A DNA stretch of 64,000 nt. Origin: Flemingiibacterium sp045644145. Lineage in GTDB: Bacteria > Bacillota > Clostridia > Oscillospirales > CAG-272. Position numbers and translations under genes: made by a program. Of this stretch, positions 42,901 to 51,224 are shown one piece after another (position 1 is the first letter of the stretch; each line of letters starts with the position of its first letter). Where the stretch lies: positions 62,001-126,000 of the forward strand of contig JAZRGK010000025.1 of the NCBI GenBank assembly GCA_045644145.1, read 5' to 3'. The notes under the pieces are model-generated. The model saw only the letters and a program-made list of their open reading frames with translations. It searched no databases and was not told the DNA's origin.

Positions 42901-43461
42901 GAGTGCATTGATGTCGATTTCAGCGAGAAGCTCTTTGATAGCCTCTGCACCCATGCCGACTTTGAATGCATCCCTTCCGTATTTCTCGATATTTTCCTGA
43001 TACTCGCGCTCGTTGAGGAGCTGCATCTTAACGAGCTCGGTAGCACCGGGATCAATTACGATGTAGCTTGCAAAATAGAGCACTTTTTCTAAGAGTCTTG
43101 GGGTTATATCAAGGAGAAGGCCCATTCTTGATGGGATAGCGCGGAAATACCAGATGTGGGATACGGGAGCAGCAAGCTCAATGTGACCCATTCTCTCGCG
43201 GCGTACCTTTTTGGTTGTTACTTCAACGCCGCACTTCTCGCACACCTTGCCCTTGTGGCGAACACGCTTGTATTTTCCGCAGAGGCACTCCCAGTCCTTA
43301 GTGGGGCCGAAAATGCGCTCGCAGAAAAGACCGTCGCGCTCAGCTTTGAGAGTTCTGTAGTTGATAGTCTCAGGCTTTTTTACTTCGCCGTAAGACCAGC
43401 TTCTTATCATTTCGGGAGAAGCAAGACCGATTTTGATTGAATCAAATACGTTTCGTTCCAT
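39904..43461 (-). CDS. rpoC: DNA-directed RNA polymerase subunit beta'
   Basis: This 1185-residue catalytic subunit starts MERNVFDSIKIGLASPEMIRSWSYGEVKKPETINYRT. It has the N-terminal zinc finger (CLCGKYK and CEKCG), the clamp, the catalytic NADFDGDQM motif near residue 445, the bridge and trigger region, and the later Zn site (TILECKAKHGVCSHCYGAD) near residue 860. GGAG lies 10 nt before ATG 43461 (TTG at 43464 would have 7). It follows rpoB by 19 nt. It ends with a strong terminator. No insertion is seen; the length is normal for Clostridia. Confidence 0.98.
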   Translation of the reverse strand: MERNVFDSIKIGLASPEMIRSWSYGEVKKPETINYRTLKAERDGLFCERIFGPTKDWECLCGKYKRVRHKGKVCEKCGVEVTTKKVRRERMGHIELAAPVSHIWYFRAIPSRMGLLLDITPRLLEKVLYFASYIVIDPGATELVKMQLLNEREYQENIEKYGRDAFKVGMGAEAIKELLAEIDINALSESLHAELAQATGQKKIRIIKRLEVVEAFRKSGNKPEWMVLDVVPVIPPDVRAMVQLDGGRFASSDLNDLYRRVINRNNRLKRLMELSAPEIIIRNEKRMLQEAVDALIDNGRRGKPVTGPNNRPLKSLSEMLRGKQGRFRQNLLGKRVDYSGRSVIVVGPDLKIYQCGLPKEMALELFKPFVMKRLVETQKATNIKDAKKKVEKVDVAVWDALENVIKEHPVLLIRPPTLHRLSIQAFEPILVEGRAIKLHPLVCTAFNADFDGDQMPVHVPLSAEAQAEARFLMLSANNLLKPADGRSVTVPSQDMILGSYYLTIDRAGEPGEGHVFRDFDEAVMAYENHLLGIHAPIKVRVSREIDGVMHTRIIDATLGRLIFNREIPQDLGFVDRSDPAKLLDLEIAFPTKKKDLGKIIDRCIKKHGPATTAQVLDSIKAMGFKYSTRSSLSISVADMTIPEQKYTLVADAEKQVLDVMKHFQRGRLSEEERYNAVIKIWEKTTNDVVEALQAKFDRYNPIKMMSDSGARGNLTQMRQLAGMRGLMFATNGKTMEMPIKSNFREGLNILEYFVAARGARKSLSDTALKTADSGYLTRRLVDVSQDVIVREDDCGTRKGIWVSKIMDGNEVIEPLRDRLIGRFVIGDVKHPETGELIVADNTMITDETADAIVAAGIEKVLIRTILECKAKHGVCSHCYGADLASSKPVNVGEAVGIIAAQSIGEPGTQLTMRTFHTGGVAGADITQGLPRVEELFEARRPKKTAIVAEISGVARISDNKRMRTVTVSAGGETEDIAYPIPFGTRLVIEDGQMVSAGQPLTEGSICPTDILRINGLDAAYDYIIREVQKVYRLQSVEVNDKHIEVIARQMTRKTRVEDAGDTTLLAGSVIDLLELERENANVQKRIDAGEIDLRLATGSPVLLGITKAALLTDSFLSAASFQETTKVLTEAAIKGKVDNLLGLKENVIIGKLIPAGTGMECYRSIEIDKAEEAVITNEPSEAAGT

Positions 43462-43480
43462 CAATTATCTTCTCCAATTC

Positions 43481-46400
43481 TTATTCATCGTCGCCGCCGA
43501 AGTCGCCGTCATCCTCGAAGTCAAGCTCGGGAATATCGTCGTCTTCGTCGAACAGATCGTCATCGTCAACCTCTTCTTCGGTGAATCCGTCCGCAAGGAT
43601 ATCGCCCTCTGCAACAGTTTCACCAAGATCGGCGTCGGATACATAATTCGGTACAAATTCGTCCTCGTCCTCGCCGAGTGTGGACAGTTCGATAACATTA
43701 CCGTCGCGGTCCAGCACCTTAACATCAAGTGCAAGAGCCTGAAGCTCCTTAACAAGCACCTTGAATGCCTCGGGAACACCGGGAGTAGGAATATTCTGAC
43801 CCTTTACGATAGCCTCGTAGGTCTTTACACGTCCCACAACGTCGTCGGACTTAACCGTAAGGATTTCCTGGAGCGTGTAAGCCGCACCGTACGCCTCGAG
43901 TGCCCAAACTTCCATTTCTCCGAAACGCTGACCGCCGAACTGAGCTTTACCGCCCAGAGGCTGCTGTGTTACAAGACCGTAAGGGCCTGTGGAGCGTGCG
44001 TGGATCTTATCATCAACCAGATGGTGGAGCTTGAGGTAGTACATGATACCAACGGTTACAGGGTTGTCAAAAGGCTCACCGGTGCGTCCGTCGTAAAGAA
44101 CGGTCTTTCCGTTTTCGTTCATGCCTGCCATCTTAAGACATTCTGCAATGTCCTTCTCGTTTGCACCGTCGAACACGGGGGTCATTATCTTCCAGCCAAG
44201 CTTTCTTGCGGCAATACCAAGATGTACCTCAAGCACCTGACCGATGTTCATTCGGGAAGGAACGCCCATGGGGTTAAGAACGATATCAAGGGGAGTACCG
44301 TCGGGAAGGAAGGGCATATCTTCGGGGGGAAGAATACGGGAAACGACACCCTTGTTACCGTGACGGCCCGCCATCTTATCGCCTACAGAGATCTTACGCT
44401 TCTGAGCGATGTATACGCGGACTACCTTGTTAACTCCGGGAGGAAGCTCGTCGGAGGTTTCCCTTGAGAATACCTTAACGTCGATTACGATGCCCGATTC
44501 GCCGTGAGGCAGACGGAGAGATGTATCACGTACCTCGCGTGCCTTTTCGCCGAAAATAGCGCGAAGCAGTCTTTCTTCTGCTGTAAGCTCGGTTTCGCCC
44601 TTGGGAGTAACCTTACCTACAAGGATGTCGCCTGCTCTTACCTCGGTACCCTTTCTGATGATACCGTCGGGAGAGAGGTCTTTGAGTGCATCCTCACCAA
44701 CGTTGGGGATTTCTCTTGTAATCTCTTCCGGGCCAAGCTTGGTATCACGGGCTTCGTGAGAATATTCCTCTATGTGGATAGAAGTATAAATATCATCGCG
44801 GACAAGACGCTCGTTAAGGAGTACCGCGTCCTCGTAGTTGTAGCCTTCCCAGGTCATGAAGCCGATAAGGGCATTCTTACCGAGGGAAATTTCGCCGTGA
44901 TCGGTTGCAGGACCGTCTGCAATAACTTGCTTTTCTTCAACGCGCTCGCCAACATTTACAATAGGCTTCTGATTTACACAAGTGCCCTGATTGGAACGCT
45001 TGAACTTGATAAGGTGGTATACATCCTTGGTGCCGGCATCGGTACGGATAACGATCTCGTCAGCGCATACTCTTTCAACATATCCCGCATTCCTTGCGCA
45101 TATAACAACTCCGGAGTCAACTGCCGCCTTATACTCCATACCGGTAGCAACGATAGGAGCATTAGAAACCAGCAGCGGAACAGCCTGCTTCTGCATGTTT
45201 GAACCCATGAGCGCACGGGAGTTATCGTCGTTTTCAAGGAAGGGGATGCAGGCGGTGGCAACGGAAACAACCATCTTCGGAGAAACGTCCATGTAGTCTG
45301 CTTCTTCGGCATTAAACTCGATGATCTCGTTTCTGCGGCGGCCGGAAATACGCTTGTTTACAAAGCGTCCGTTCTCGTCAAGAGGCTCATTCGCCTGCGC
45401 AATGGTATAGTTATCTTCCACATCCGCGGTCATGTACTCAACCTCATCGGTTACGATGCCCGTAGCCTTGTCGATCTTGCGGTACGGTGCTTCGATAAAG
45501 CCGTAGTTATTGATCTTCGCATAGGTGGAAAGGTAGGAAATAAGACCGATGTTAGGTCCTTCAGGGGTTTCAATGGGGCACATACGACCGTAGTGGGTGT
45601 AGTGTACGTCACGAACCTCAAAGGATGCTCTGTCACGGGAAAGACCGCCGGGACCGAGAGCCGACAGACGGCGCTTGTGTGTAAGCTCAGCGAGGGGGTT
45701 GTTCTGATCCATGAACTGTGAAAGCGGCGAAGAACCGAAGAATTCACGGATAGCCGTAACAACGGGTCTGATATTGATAAGTGTATTGGGGGTGAGGGTT
45801 TCCGCATCCTGAGTAGTCATGCGCTCCTTGACGGTCTTGTCCATACGGGAGAAGCCGATGCGGAGCTGATTCTGCAGAAGCTCACCAACAGAGCGCAGAC
45901 GACGGTTGCCCAGGTGGTCAATGTCATCCTTTGTGCCGATATCGTGAGCAAGGCAGGTCAGGTAGTTGATGGATGCGAAAATATCATCCTTTGTTATATG
46001 CTTCGGAGAAAGCTCGGCAATGTGTTCGCGAGCCAGCTTCTTGAACTCGTCAACATCCCCGCCAGCCTGCTCCAGAAGATCGATCATAACGGAAAGCTTA
46101 ACCTTTTCGGTGATTCCGATGTCCTCAAGAGAACAGCCGATAACATTCTTCGGCTCGATCATGCCGTTTCCGAATACCTTTACCTCGGTTTCTCCGTCCT
46201 CAAGAAGCAGATAAACTTCGTTCACACCTGCGTTCTCGATAGCCATAGCCTTCTCGTTATCAAGAAGCTCATTTGCATCGCAGAGAAGCTCTCCGGTAAT
46301 GGGAGATACAACCGGACGCGCAAGAGTACCACCCGCGATACGCTTGCCGAGAGCTAACTTCTTGTCATACTTGTAACGGCCCACAGAAGCAAGGTCATAG

Positions 46401-47218
46401 CGCTTGGGATCGAAGAAAAGGTTGTTTATAAGAAGCTGTGCGCTTTCAACCAGCGGAGGTTCACCGGGACGGAGCTTCTTGTAGATCTCCTTAAGAGCCT
46501 CATCGCCAAGAGAGGTATGATTCTTGTCAGCTTCCGCCTGCATCATATCCTTGTCCATGGTAGCGATAAGCTTGGGATCGTTTCCGAAATACTTCACGAT
46601 TTCTTCGTTCGTTTCGATACCAAGAGCACGGATAAGCACAGTTACGGGAATCTTGCGGTTTTTGTCTATGCGCACATAGAAAATATCGTTGGCATCGGTT
46701 TCATACTCGAGCCATGCGCCGCGGTAAGGGATAACGGTGGCGGTATAGAGGACCTTACCGGTCTTGTCGATGGAGGTATCGTAATAAATACCGGGAGATC
46801 TTACGATCTGGGATACGATAACGCGCTCCGCACCGTTGATGATGAATGTACCATTGTCCGTCATAAGCGGGAAATCGCCCATGAACACCGCAGACTCCTT
46901 AACCTCGCCCGTAGCCTTGTTTGTAAGCCTTACGGTAACGCGCAGAGGTGCCGCGAAGTTAGTATCGCGATCCTTGCACTCTTCTTCGGGGTATTTCGGT
47001 GTCGGGTCAATGGTATAATCAATAAATTCAATAACGAGATTGCCGGAATAGTCGGTAATCGGCGACACGTCATGCAGCACCTCGCGGAGTCCCTCCTCGA
47101 GAAACCACCTATACGATTTCTTCTGTACCTCGATAAGATTGGGCATCTCCAGAGTATCGCCTATTTTAGCGAAACTCATTCGTTCGGTCTTGCCGAGCAT
47201 CGTGGGTTTGACCACCAT
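43481..47218 (-). CDS. rpoB: DNA-directed RNA polymerase subunit beta
   Basis: This 1245-residue subunit starts MVVKPTMLGKTERMSFAKIGDTLEMPNLIEVQKKSY. The rifampicin region reads SSPLSQFMDQNNPLAELTHKRRLSALGPGGLSRDRA, with the usual sensitive-type residues; GHKGVV-type and LDGRTGEPF motifs follow. The C-terminal tail is very acidic (EVDDDDLFDEDDDIPE and more), a common Clostridia trait. GGAG lies 11 nt before ATG 47218. rplJ and rplL, often just upstream, are absent; instead a consensus promoter and a 250-nt leader precede rpoB. Confidence 0.98.
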   Translation of the reverse strand: MVVKPTMLGKTERMSFAKIGDTLEMPNLIEVQKKSYRWFLEEGLREVLHDVSPITDYSGNLVIEFIDYTIDPTPKYPEEECKDRDTNFAAPLRVTVRLTNKATGEVKESAVFMGDFPLMTDNGTFIINGAERVIVSQIVRSPGIYYDTSIDKTGKVLYTATVIPYRGAWLEYETDANDIFYVRIDKNRKIPVTVLIRALGIETNEEIVKYFGNDPKLIATMDKDMMQAEADKNHTSLGDEALKEIYKKLRPGEPPLVESAQLLINNLFFDPKRYDLASVGRYKYDKKLALGKRIAGGTLARPVVSPITGELLCDANELLDNEKAMAIENAGVNEVYLLLEDGETEVKVFGNGMIEPKNVIGCSLEDIGITEKVKLSVMIDLLEQAGGDVDEFKKLAREHIAELSPKHITKDDIFASINYLTCLAHDIGTKDDIDHLGNRRLRSVGELLQNQLRIGFSRMDKTVKERMTTQDAETLTPNTLINIRPVVTAIREFFGSSPLSQFMDQNNPLAELTHKRRLSALGPGGLSRDRASFEVRDVHYTHYGRMCPIETPEGPNIGLISYLSTYAKINNYGFIEAPYRKIDKATGIVTDEVEYMTADVEDNYTIAQANEPLDENGRFVNKRISGRRRNEIIEFNAEEADYMDVSPKMVVSVATACIPFLENDDNSRALMGSNMQKQAVPLLVSNAPIVATGMEYKAAVDSGVVICARNAGYVERVCADEIVIRTDAGTKDVYHLIKFKRSNQGTCVNQKPIVNVGERVEEKQVIADGPATDHGEISLGKNALIGFMTWEGYNYEDAVLLNERLVRDDIYTSIHIEEYSHEARDTKLGPEEITREIPNVGEDALKDLSPDGIIRKGTEVRAGDILVGKVTPKGETELTAEERLLRAIFGEKAREVRDTSLRLPHGESGIVIDVKVFSRETSDELPPGVNKVVRVYIAQKRKISVGDKMAGRHGNKGVVSRILPPEDMPFLPDGTPLDIVLNPMGVPSRMNIGQVLEVHLGIAARKLGWKIMTPVFDGANEKDIAECLKMAGMNENGKTVLYDGRTGEPFDNPVTVGIMYYLKLHHLVDDKIHARSTGPYGLVTQQPLGGKAQFGGQRFGEMEVWALEAYGAAYTLQEILTVKSDDVVGRVKTYEAIVKGQNIPTPGVPEAFKVLVKELQALALDVKVLDRDGNVIELSTLGEDEDEFVPNYVSDADLGETVAEGDILADGFTEEEVDDDDLFDEDDDIPELDFEDDGDFGGDDE

Positions 47219-47472
47219 AGAAACTATCACTCCATTCAACAAAATTGACATCCGGGTATTCATGCGCCCATGCTTTTATGAGCACGCAGCGAATCCACGC
47301 CCTGCGGTGGCAAATTGAAATTACAAGTACGAACACACTTCATAATTGGTGTTCTGAATTCGACGTATTACGACAAAAGGTACCCGTAAATTTATACAAT
47401 AATTGCCTGCACTTCTGCGCAAATTTTGGCATTCAAGGAAAAGTGCGCATACTCAAAGCGATTATAATGCAG
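47219..47472 (-). other. long rpoB leader without a recognised gene
   Basis: Predicted transcript start near 47472 gives a leader of about 250 nt. It contains a GCACTT/AAGTGC pairing with a TGCGCA pair near its 5' end, but no riboswitch, no terminator and no coding region with a good SD. Its role is open. Confidence 0.45.
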
Positions 47473-47478
47473 TATATT

Positions 47479-47507
47479 ATTATAGCACAGGTCTTTCTGT
47501 TTGTCAA
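47479..47507 (-). promoter_or_regulatory. consensus sigma-A promoter of rpoB-rpoC
   Basis: A perfect TTGACA (47502-47507) and a perfect TATAAT (47479-47484) are 17 bp apart. The -35 is one half of a 9-bp inverted repeat (TGTCAATAG at 47502-47510 and CTATTGACA at 47531-47539). Confidence 0.93.
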
Positions 47508-47561
47508 TAGGTAAAATGAAATTTTTTTATCTATTGACATAGAACCTCAAAAAATGATTTT

Positions 47562-47607
47562 GCCGACAGTGCCCGAACTGTGCGGCACTGTCGGCTTTTA
47601 TGTTTTT
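47562..47607 (+). terminator. terminator-like hairpin between hslO and rpoB
   Basis: A perfect 12-bp stem GCCGACAGTGCC/GGCACTGTCGGC (47562-47573 with 47584-47595) is followed on the plus strand by TTTTATGTTTTT. No plus-strand gene ends here. On the minus strand, where hslO ends 79 nt earlier, the tail is AAAATCATTTTTTG, which is weaker. Confidence 0.6.
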
Positions 47608-47673
47608 ATCAGCGCTTTAAGGTTTTTAAGCAGAATTATCTCCAAGTGAGCTTATATCGACACTGTCCTAAGT

Positions 47674-48573
47674 TCACTGCTTTTTAAGCAGCTTTTCGAT
47701 ATCCGCTTTGGTAAAGAGATACTTTTTATCGCAGAAATGGCACTCGATCTGTATCTCCTCGGGCTTGCCCTCGTTACGACACTCGGCAAGGATACCCTCG
47801 ATCTCGTCTTTTCCTATACTCAAAAGGACTCCTGCGCATCTTTCTCTGGAGCAATCGCAGGCATACCCCGCGTCGATCTCATCGAAAATGTCGTATTCGA
47901 TGCCCTCAAGAGCAATATCCATAATTTCACCACAGGAAAGTCCTGCGTCGAAAAGCTGTGACACGTTGGCAAGCTTCTCTGCGTTCTTTTCAAGCTGTGC
48001 TATAGTTTCCTCCGCCGCAAAGGGAAGCAGTGATATAAGCACGCCGCCTGCCGCTTTGCATGTGTAATCACGATCAATAAGCACACCAAGCGCACAAAGG
48101 CTGGGGGTCTGCTCACTGACAGCGAAATACTGAGTAATATCCTCTGCAATCTCGCCGCTGACCAAATTTATCATTCCCGAATAGGGTTCCTTAAGTCCTA
48201 TATCCTTTACTACCGACAGTGTTCCGCGGCCAATTGCACCGGACACGTCAAGCTTACCGTTTGACTTTTTGGGGATGTCTACATTCGGATTTGCAATGTA
48301 GCCCTTTACGTTCCCCGCATAATCCGACACAGCTATAACATTTCTTGCCGGACCGTCGCCGCGAATGTTCAGTGTAAGAGTGTTACCCTTATCCTTAAGA
48401 AGCGTACCCATCATGGACGCAGCGGTCAGTGTTCTGCCAAGAAGCGCCGATGCCGTTGGGGTAGTATGATGGTAGCCTATTGCCGCATTGACTATCTCCC
48501 TTGAGTTTATTACAAATGCGCGTGCACTTCCGTCCCTTGTCATAGCACGCAGTATAGTGGAATTTTTCTGCAT
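47674..48573 (-). CDS. hslO: redox-regulated chaperone Hsp33
   Basis: This 299-residue chaperone is inactive when reduced and zinc-bound and becomes active on oxidation. The N-terminal domain (RAMTRDGSARAFVINSREIV, GRTLTAASMMGTLLK) and the C-terminal redox switch (CDCSRERC and CHFCDKKY, the four zinc Cys) are complete. AAGG lies about 9 nt before ATG 48573; a longer in-frame start would overlap the methyltransferase gene. It follows that gene in a run with yerC. Confidence 0.97.
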   Translation of the reverse strand: MQKNSTILRAMTRDGSARAFVINSREIVNAAIGYHHTTPTASALLGRTLTAASMMGTLLKDKGNTLTLNIRGDGPARNVIAVSDYAGNVKGYIANPNVDIPKKSNGKLDVSGAIGRGTLSVVKDIGLKEPYSGMINLVSGEIAEDITQYFAVSEQTPSLCALGVLIDRDYTCKAAGGVLISLLPFAAEETIAQLEKNAEKLANVSQLFDAGLSCGEIMDIALEGIEYDIFDEIDAGYACDCSRERCAGVLLSIGKDEIEGILAECRNEGKPEEIQIECHFCDKKYLFTKADIEKLLKKQ

Positions 48574-48593
48574 ATAATCGTACCTTATTATAT

Positions 48594-49367
48594 TTATTTT
48601 ATCGCTCTGGCGGTAAAATACCATCGCTCTGTTTCTTTATTCGGTTCTGTACCATGAAAATCCGAAGACAGCGCGCAAAGCTCAAAACCACATTCGGTAA
48701 GGAGCTTCTTTACAGTCCTCAGCGAATAACACCTTTCGCGCTGCACCTCATCATATCTTGTCCACATGCCATCGGCGTTTTCCGTGAAAATGGACAGATA
48801 GAAGTCGCACAGCTTGGTTTTAACATTATAATAGTTCTGCCACGCGCACAGAATTCCGTCGTCCTCCAAAACATAGGAGTTCTGACCGTATACATCCTCG
48901 AATTTCTCCGGCGCATTCATGTCGAACACAAAAAGCCCCTCCGATTCAAGATAGTTGTGGACATGCAGGAATGTGCGAAGCAGGTCGTCCGTTTTGGTAA
49001 GATAGTTAAGGCTGTCAAGACAGCACACCACTGCATCCACCGTTCCATAAAGCTCAAAATCTGCCATATCCTGCTTTATAAGCAAAACCGAATGAGCAAA
49101 ATGCCCGCTGTCGCATTTTGCGCGTGCGACCGCGAGCATATCCTCGGACAGGTCGATACCGGTCATGTCGTAACCTCTCCCTGCAAGTATGGAAGTTATT
49201 GTTCCCGTACCGCAGGCGAGGTCAAGCACCGATTCAGGCTGTTTTTTTGCATACAAGGAAAATTGCCTTTCTATATGATCCGCCAGCCCCTCATAGTCAA
49301 CCTCTGAATTAAGACGGTCATATACGGGAGCAAGGGATGAGTATGCAAAATATCCGTCACGTTTCAT
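48594..49367 (-). CDS. class I SAM-dependent methyltransferase
   Basis: This 257-residue protein has the Rossmann methyltransferase motif I VLDLACGTGTITSILAGRGYDMTGIDLSEDML, then QDMADFELYGTVDAVVCCLDSLNYL, and a C-terminal part (FDMNAPEKFEDVYG onward) like YqeM/YodH-type small methyltransferases. Substrate unknown. Its ATG overlaps the yerC stop (TAATG), so it is translated with yerC, and hslO follows. Confidence 0.9.
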   Translation of the reverse strand: MKRDGYFAYSSLAPVYDRLNSEVDYEGLADHIERQFSLYAKKQPESVLDLACGTGTITSILAGRGYDMTGIDLSEDMLAVARAKCDSGHFAHSVLLIKQDMADFELYGTVDAVVCCLDSLNYLTKTDDLLRTFLHVHNYLESEGLFVFDMNAPEKFEDVYGQNSYVLEDDGILCAWQNYYNVKTKLCDFYLSIFTENADGMWTRYDEVQRERCYSLRTVKKLLTECGFELCALSSDFHGTEPNKETERWYFTARAIK

Positions 49368-49657
49368 TATTTCATTCTGTCAAGTCGTTCGAGCACTGTA
49401 ATGTATCCGTCGCTTCCGTATTTTAAGCAGCGGTTTACGCGGCTTATGGTAGCGGTAGATAGTCCTGTACGTTCTGCAATCTCGGTATAGATGTAATTAT
49501 CCTTAAGCATTTTAGCCGCAAGCAGGCGCTTAGACATTTCCTGCAGCTCCGCTACGGTACAAAGATCCTCGAAAAAGCTGTAGCATTCCGCTACGTTTTC
49601 AAGAGTGAGTATTCCTTTAAATAAAAAATCGATTTTTTCGTCGTGAAGCTTGTTCAT
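49367..49657 (-). CDS. yerC: YerC/YecD family TrpR-related DNA-binding protein
   Basis: This 96-residue protein has the TrpR-like HTH: LFEDLCTVAELQEMSKRLLAAKMLKDNYIYTEIAERTGLSTATISRVNRCLKYGSDGY. Family members are small regulators of unknown target in Bacillota. A conserved TATISR recognition helix is present. The gene is 124 bp downstream of lplA on the same strand and is followed by the methyltransferase with a TAATG overlap. GAAAGGATATA lies about 11 nt before the ATG. Confidence 0.92.
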   Translation of the reverse strand: MNKLHDEKIDFLFKGILTLENVAECYSFFEDLCTVAELQEMSKRLLAAKMLKDNYIYTEIAERTGLSTATISRVNRCLKYGSDGYITVLERLDRMK

Positions 49658-49781
49658 GGTGATATATCCTTTCGGTGAAACATGTATTTAACACATTGGC
49701 GCTTCATAAAGCTACCTTACTAATATTTTAATACATTTTAGCAGCAAAGATTTTAACAAATCGTGAACATATCGTCAATAT

Positions 49782-50825
49782 TTATAAAACTCTTTCCGTC
49801 GAAAGTAATAAATTGGCAATTTCGGACGGCTTCGCACCGAGAATATACCGCCCAACGTCAAGTGTTGAGAGGCTCTCTGTTAAAGCTTGCCTCGCATACT
49901 CTGTTCCAAGCATTTTTTTCTCAAGCTCCGATACATCAAGCTCACCAAAGAAATCACCGCCAAACTCGATTTTGGCAATTCGCCCCTCTGCAACACTGAA
50001 GCGCGCCTCTACTGTACCATATGGGAATCTTGCCTTAAACACAGTCGAAAAATTACCGAAGCGGCGAAGATTCCAGCCATCTGTAGAATATTTTTCCGCC
50101 GCAAGAGCTTGGATTCCGTCGCACACGTCTGCGGGCAGACTTTCCTCCGCAATCCCGAAGCTCGCCAAAAGCTTCTTGCTGAGAAATCCCATAAAATCCG
50201 TCACGCTGTCTACTTTCTTACGCGCATCTTCGCTCATAAGATCGCGCATATTGGCAACACGGCTTCGCACGCTGGCAACGCCCTTACTCTTTAGTTTGGC
50301 GGAATCCACGTTCAAAGCTCCCAACAGTTTCTCCATCTGTGCTGAAAAAAGCAGAGTCCCGTGGTGCAGTGTAGCGCCGTTTATGACGCACTGCGCGTTT
50401 CCCGAAACCTTTCGCTCGCCGTCCACGGTATTTATCACGATATCGTTCCGCCCTGAAAGCGATGCGTCAAGCGAAAGCTCAGAAAGCGCATCTATGATCG
50501 GTTTGGTGAAATAGGCAAAGTCAAGTCCGCCTTTCCGTATACCCTCACCAAGCCGCCCACCCGGTACAGAGATAAACGTATAGTTAACATTTCCAAGGTC
50601 GTGAAAAACCGCGCCTCCGCCCGTCATACGGCGCACCACCTTTATATTATGCTCGTTTACAAAATCAAAATTGATCTCCGCAAACGCATTCTGATTCTTA
50701 CCGATTATTACCGCCGGCTGGTTACGCCAAAGCATAGCAACATCATCCTCAGCGTGAGTAATAAGATACTCCTCCGCCGCAAGATTGAAAAACGGATCGG
50801 TACTGTTGTTTATGTATAATTTCAT
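49782..50825 (-). CDS. lplA: lipoate--protein ligase
   Basis: This 347-residue enzyme joins free lipoate to the lipoyl domains of 2-oxoacid dehydrogenases. It starts MKLYINNSTDPFFNLAAEEYLI, has LWRNQPAVIIGKNQNAFAEIN, VVRRMTGGGAVFHDLGNVNYTF (RRxxGGGxVxHD), and KVSGNAQCVINGATLHHGTLLF, followed by a C-terminal lipoate-ligase domain (from about 250). GAGG lies 9 nt before ATG 50825. It lies downstream of the E2-E3-E1 genes but beyond an E1 terminator and a repeat element, so it may use a separate promoter. It gives a clear role for the E2 lipoyl domain at 55286-56599. Confidence 0.96.
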   Translation of the reverse strand: MKLYINNSTDPFFNLAAEEYLITHAEDDVAMLWRNQPAVIIGKNQNAFAEINFDFVNEHNIKVVRRMTGGGAVFHDLGNVNYTFISVPGGRLGEGIRKGGLDFAYFTKPIIDALSELSLDASLSGRNDIVINTVDGERKVSGNAQCVINGATLHHGTLLFSAQMEKLLGALNVDSAKLKSKGVASVRSRVANMRDLMSEDARKKVDSVTDFMGFLSKKLLASFGIAEESLPADVCDGIQALAAEKYSTDGWNLRRFGNFSTVFKARFPYGTVEARFSVAEGRIAKIEFGGDFFGELDVSELEKKMLGTEYARQALTESLSTLDVGRYILGAKPSEIANLLLSTERVL

Positions 50826-50847
50826 AGAATTACCTCTTTTTTTATGT

Positions 50848-51177
50848 GGGGGTACGCGGCTTTCTTGAAAGAAAGCCTGGCAAAGAACTTTATATAAAGG
50901 GAAAAAGCAAAACAAGAAGGGTGCTGATCCTTAGAGCGCACTATTCGCGCCGCCTGCATGGCGCCTATCCATTCCGGCGGCTTGGATATCGAAAACTTCA
51001 CTCATAAGTTGCTTTTTCTCTCAAAATTGTTTCGCGACACAAGCCGCTGTAATGGAGAGGAACCATGAAAGCGGCGCGCCTCTGTCGCTCGAACGGTTAG
51101 CGCTCTTGTGGTTTTAAATAAAACTTAATTTGTAAAGTTTTTGCGGAGCTTTTTTTCAAAAAAGCGACCGTACCCCC
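50848..51177. mobile_element. MITE-like element with terminal inverted repeats
   Basis: This 330-bp non-coding stretch is bounded by GGGGGTACG (50848-50856) and CGTACCCCC (51169-51177). Inside the ends are inverted copies of a motif with a GCTTTCTTGAAAGAAAGC-like core on the left and GCTTTTTTTCAAAAAAGCG on the right. No ORF fits. A third, single-ended copy of the end motif is at 53743-53787. Both copies also contain a GCTAACCG...CAGAGGC segment further in. The size and shape are those of a miniature inverted-repeat element; mobility is inferred. Confidence 0.55.
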
Positions 51178-51186
51178 TTAAACAAG

Positions 51187-51213
51187 CAAGGGCTGTCAAA
51201 TGACAGCCCCTTG
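51187..51213 (-). terminator. terminator of the fused E1 gene
   Basis: A 12-bp stem CAAGGGCTGTCA/TGACAGCCCCTTG (one bulged C) lies 12 nt after the E1 stop. The same AAGGGCTGTC stem is used at 5386-5409. Confidence 0.78.
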
Positions 51214-51224
51214 GGTGGTATAAA

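Noticed and set aside
47360..47450. A 30-codon ORF in the rpoB leader (minus strand, MPKFAQKC...)
   Set aside because: It has no SD, no codon run with regulatory sense, and no terminator after it.
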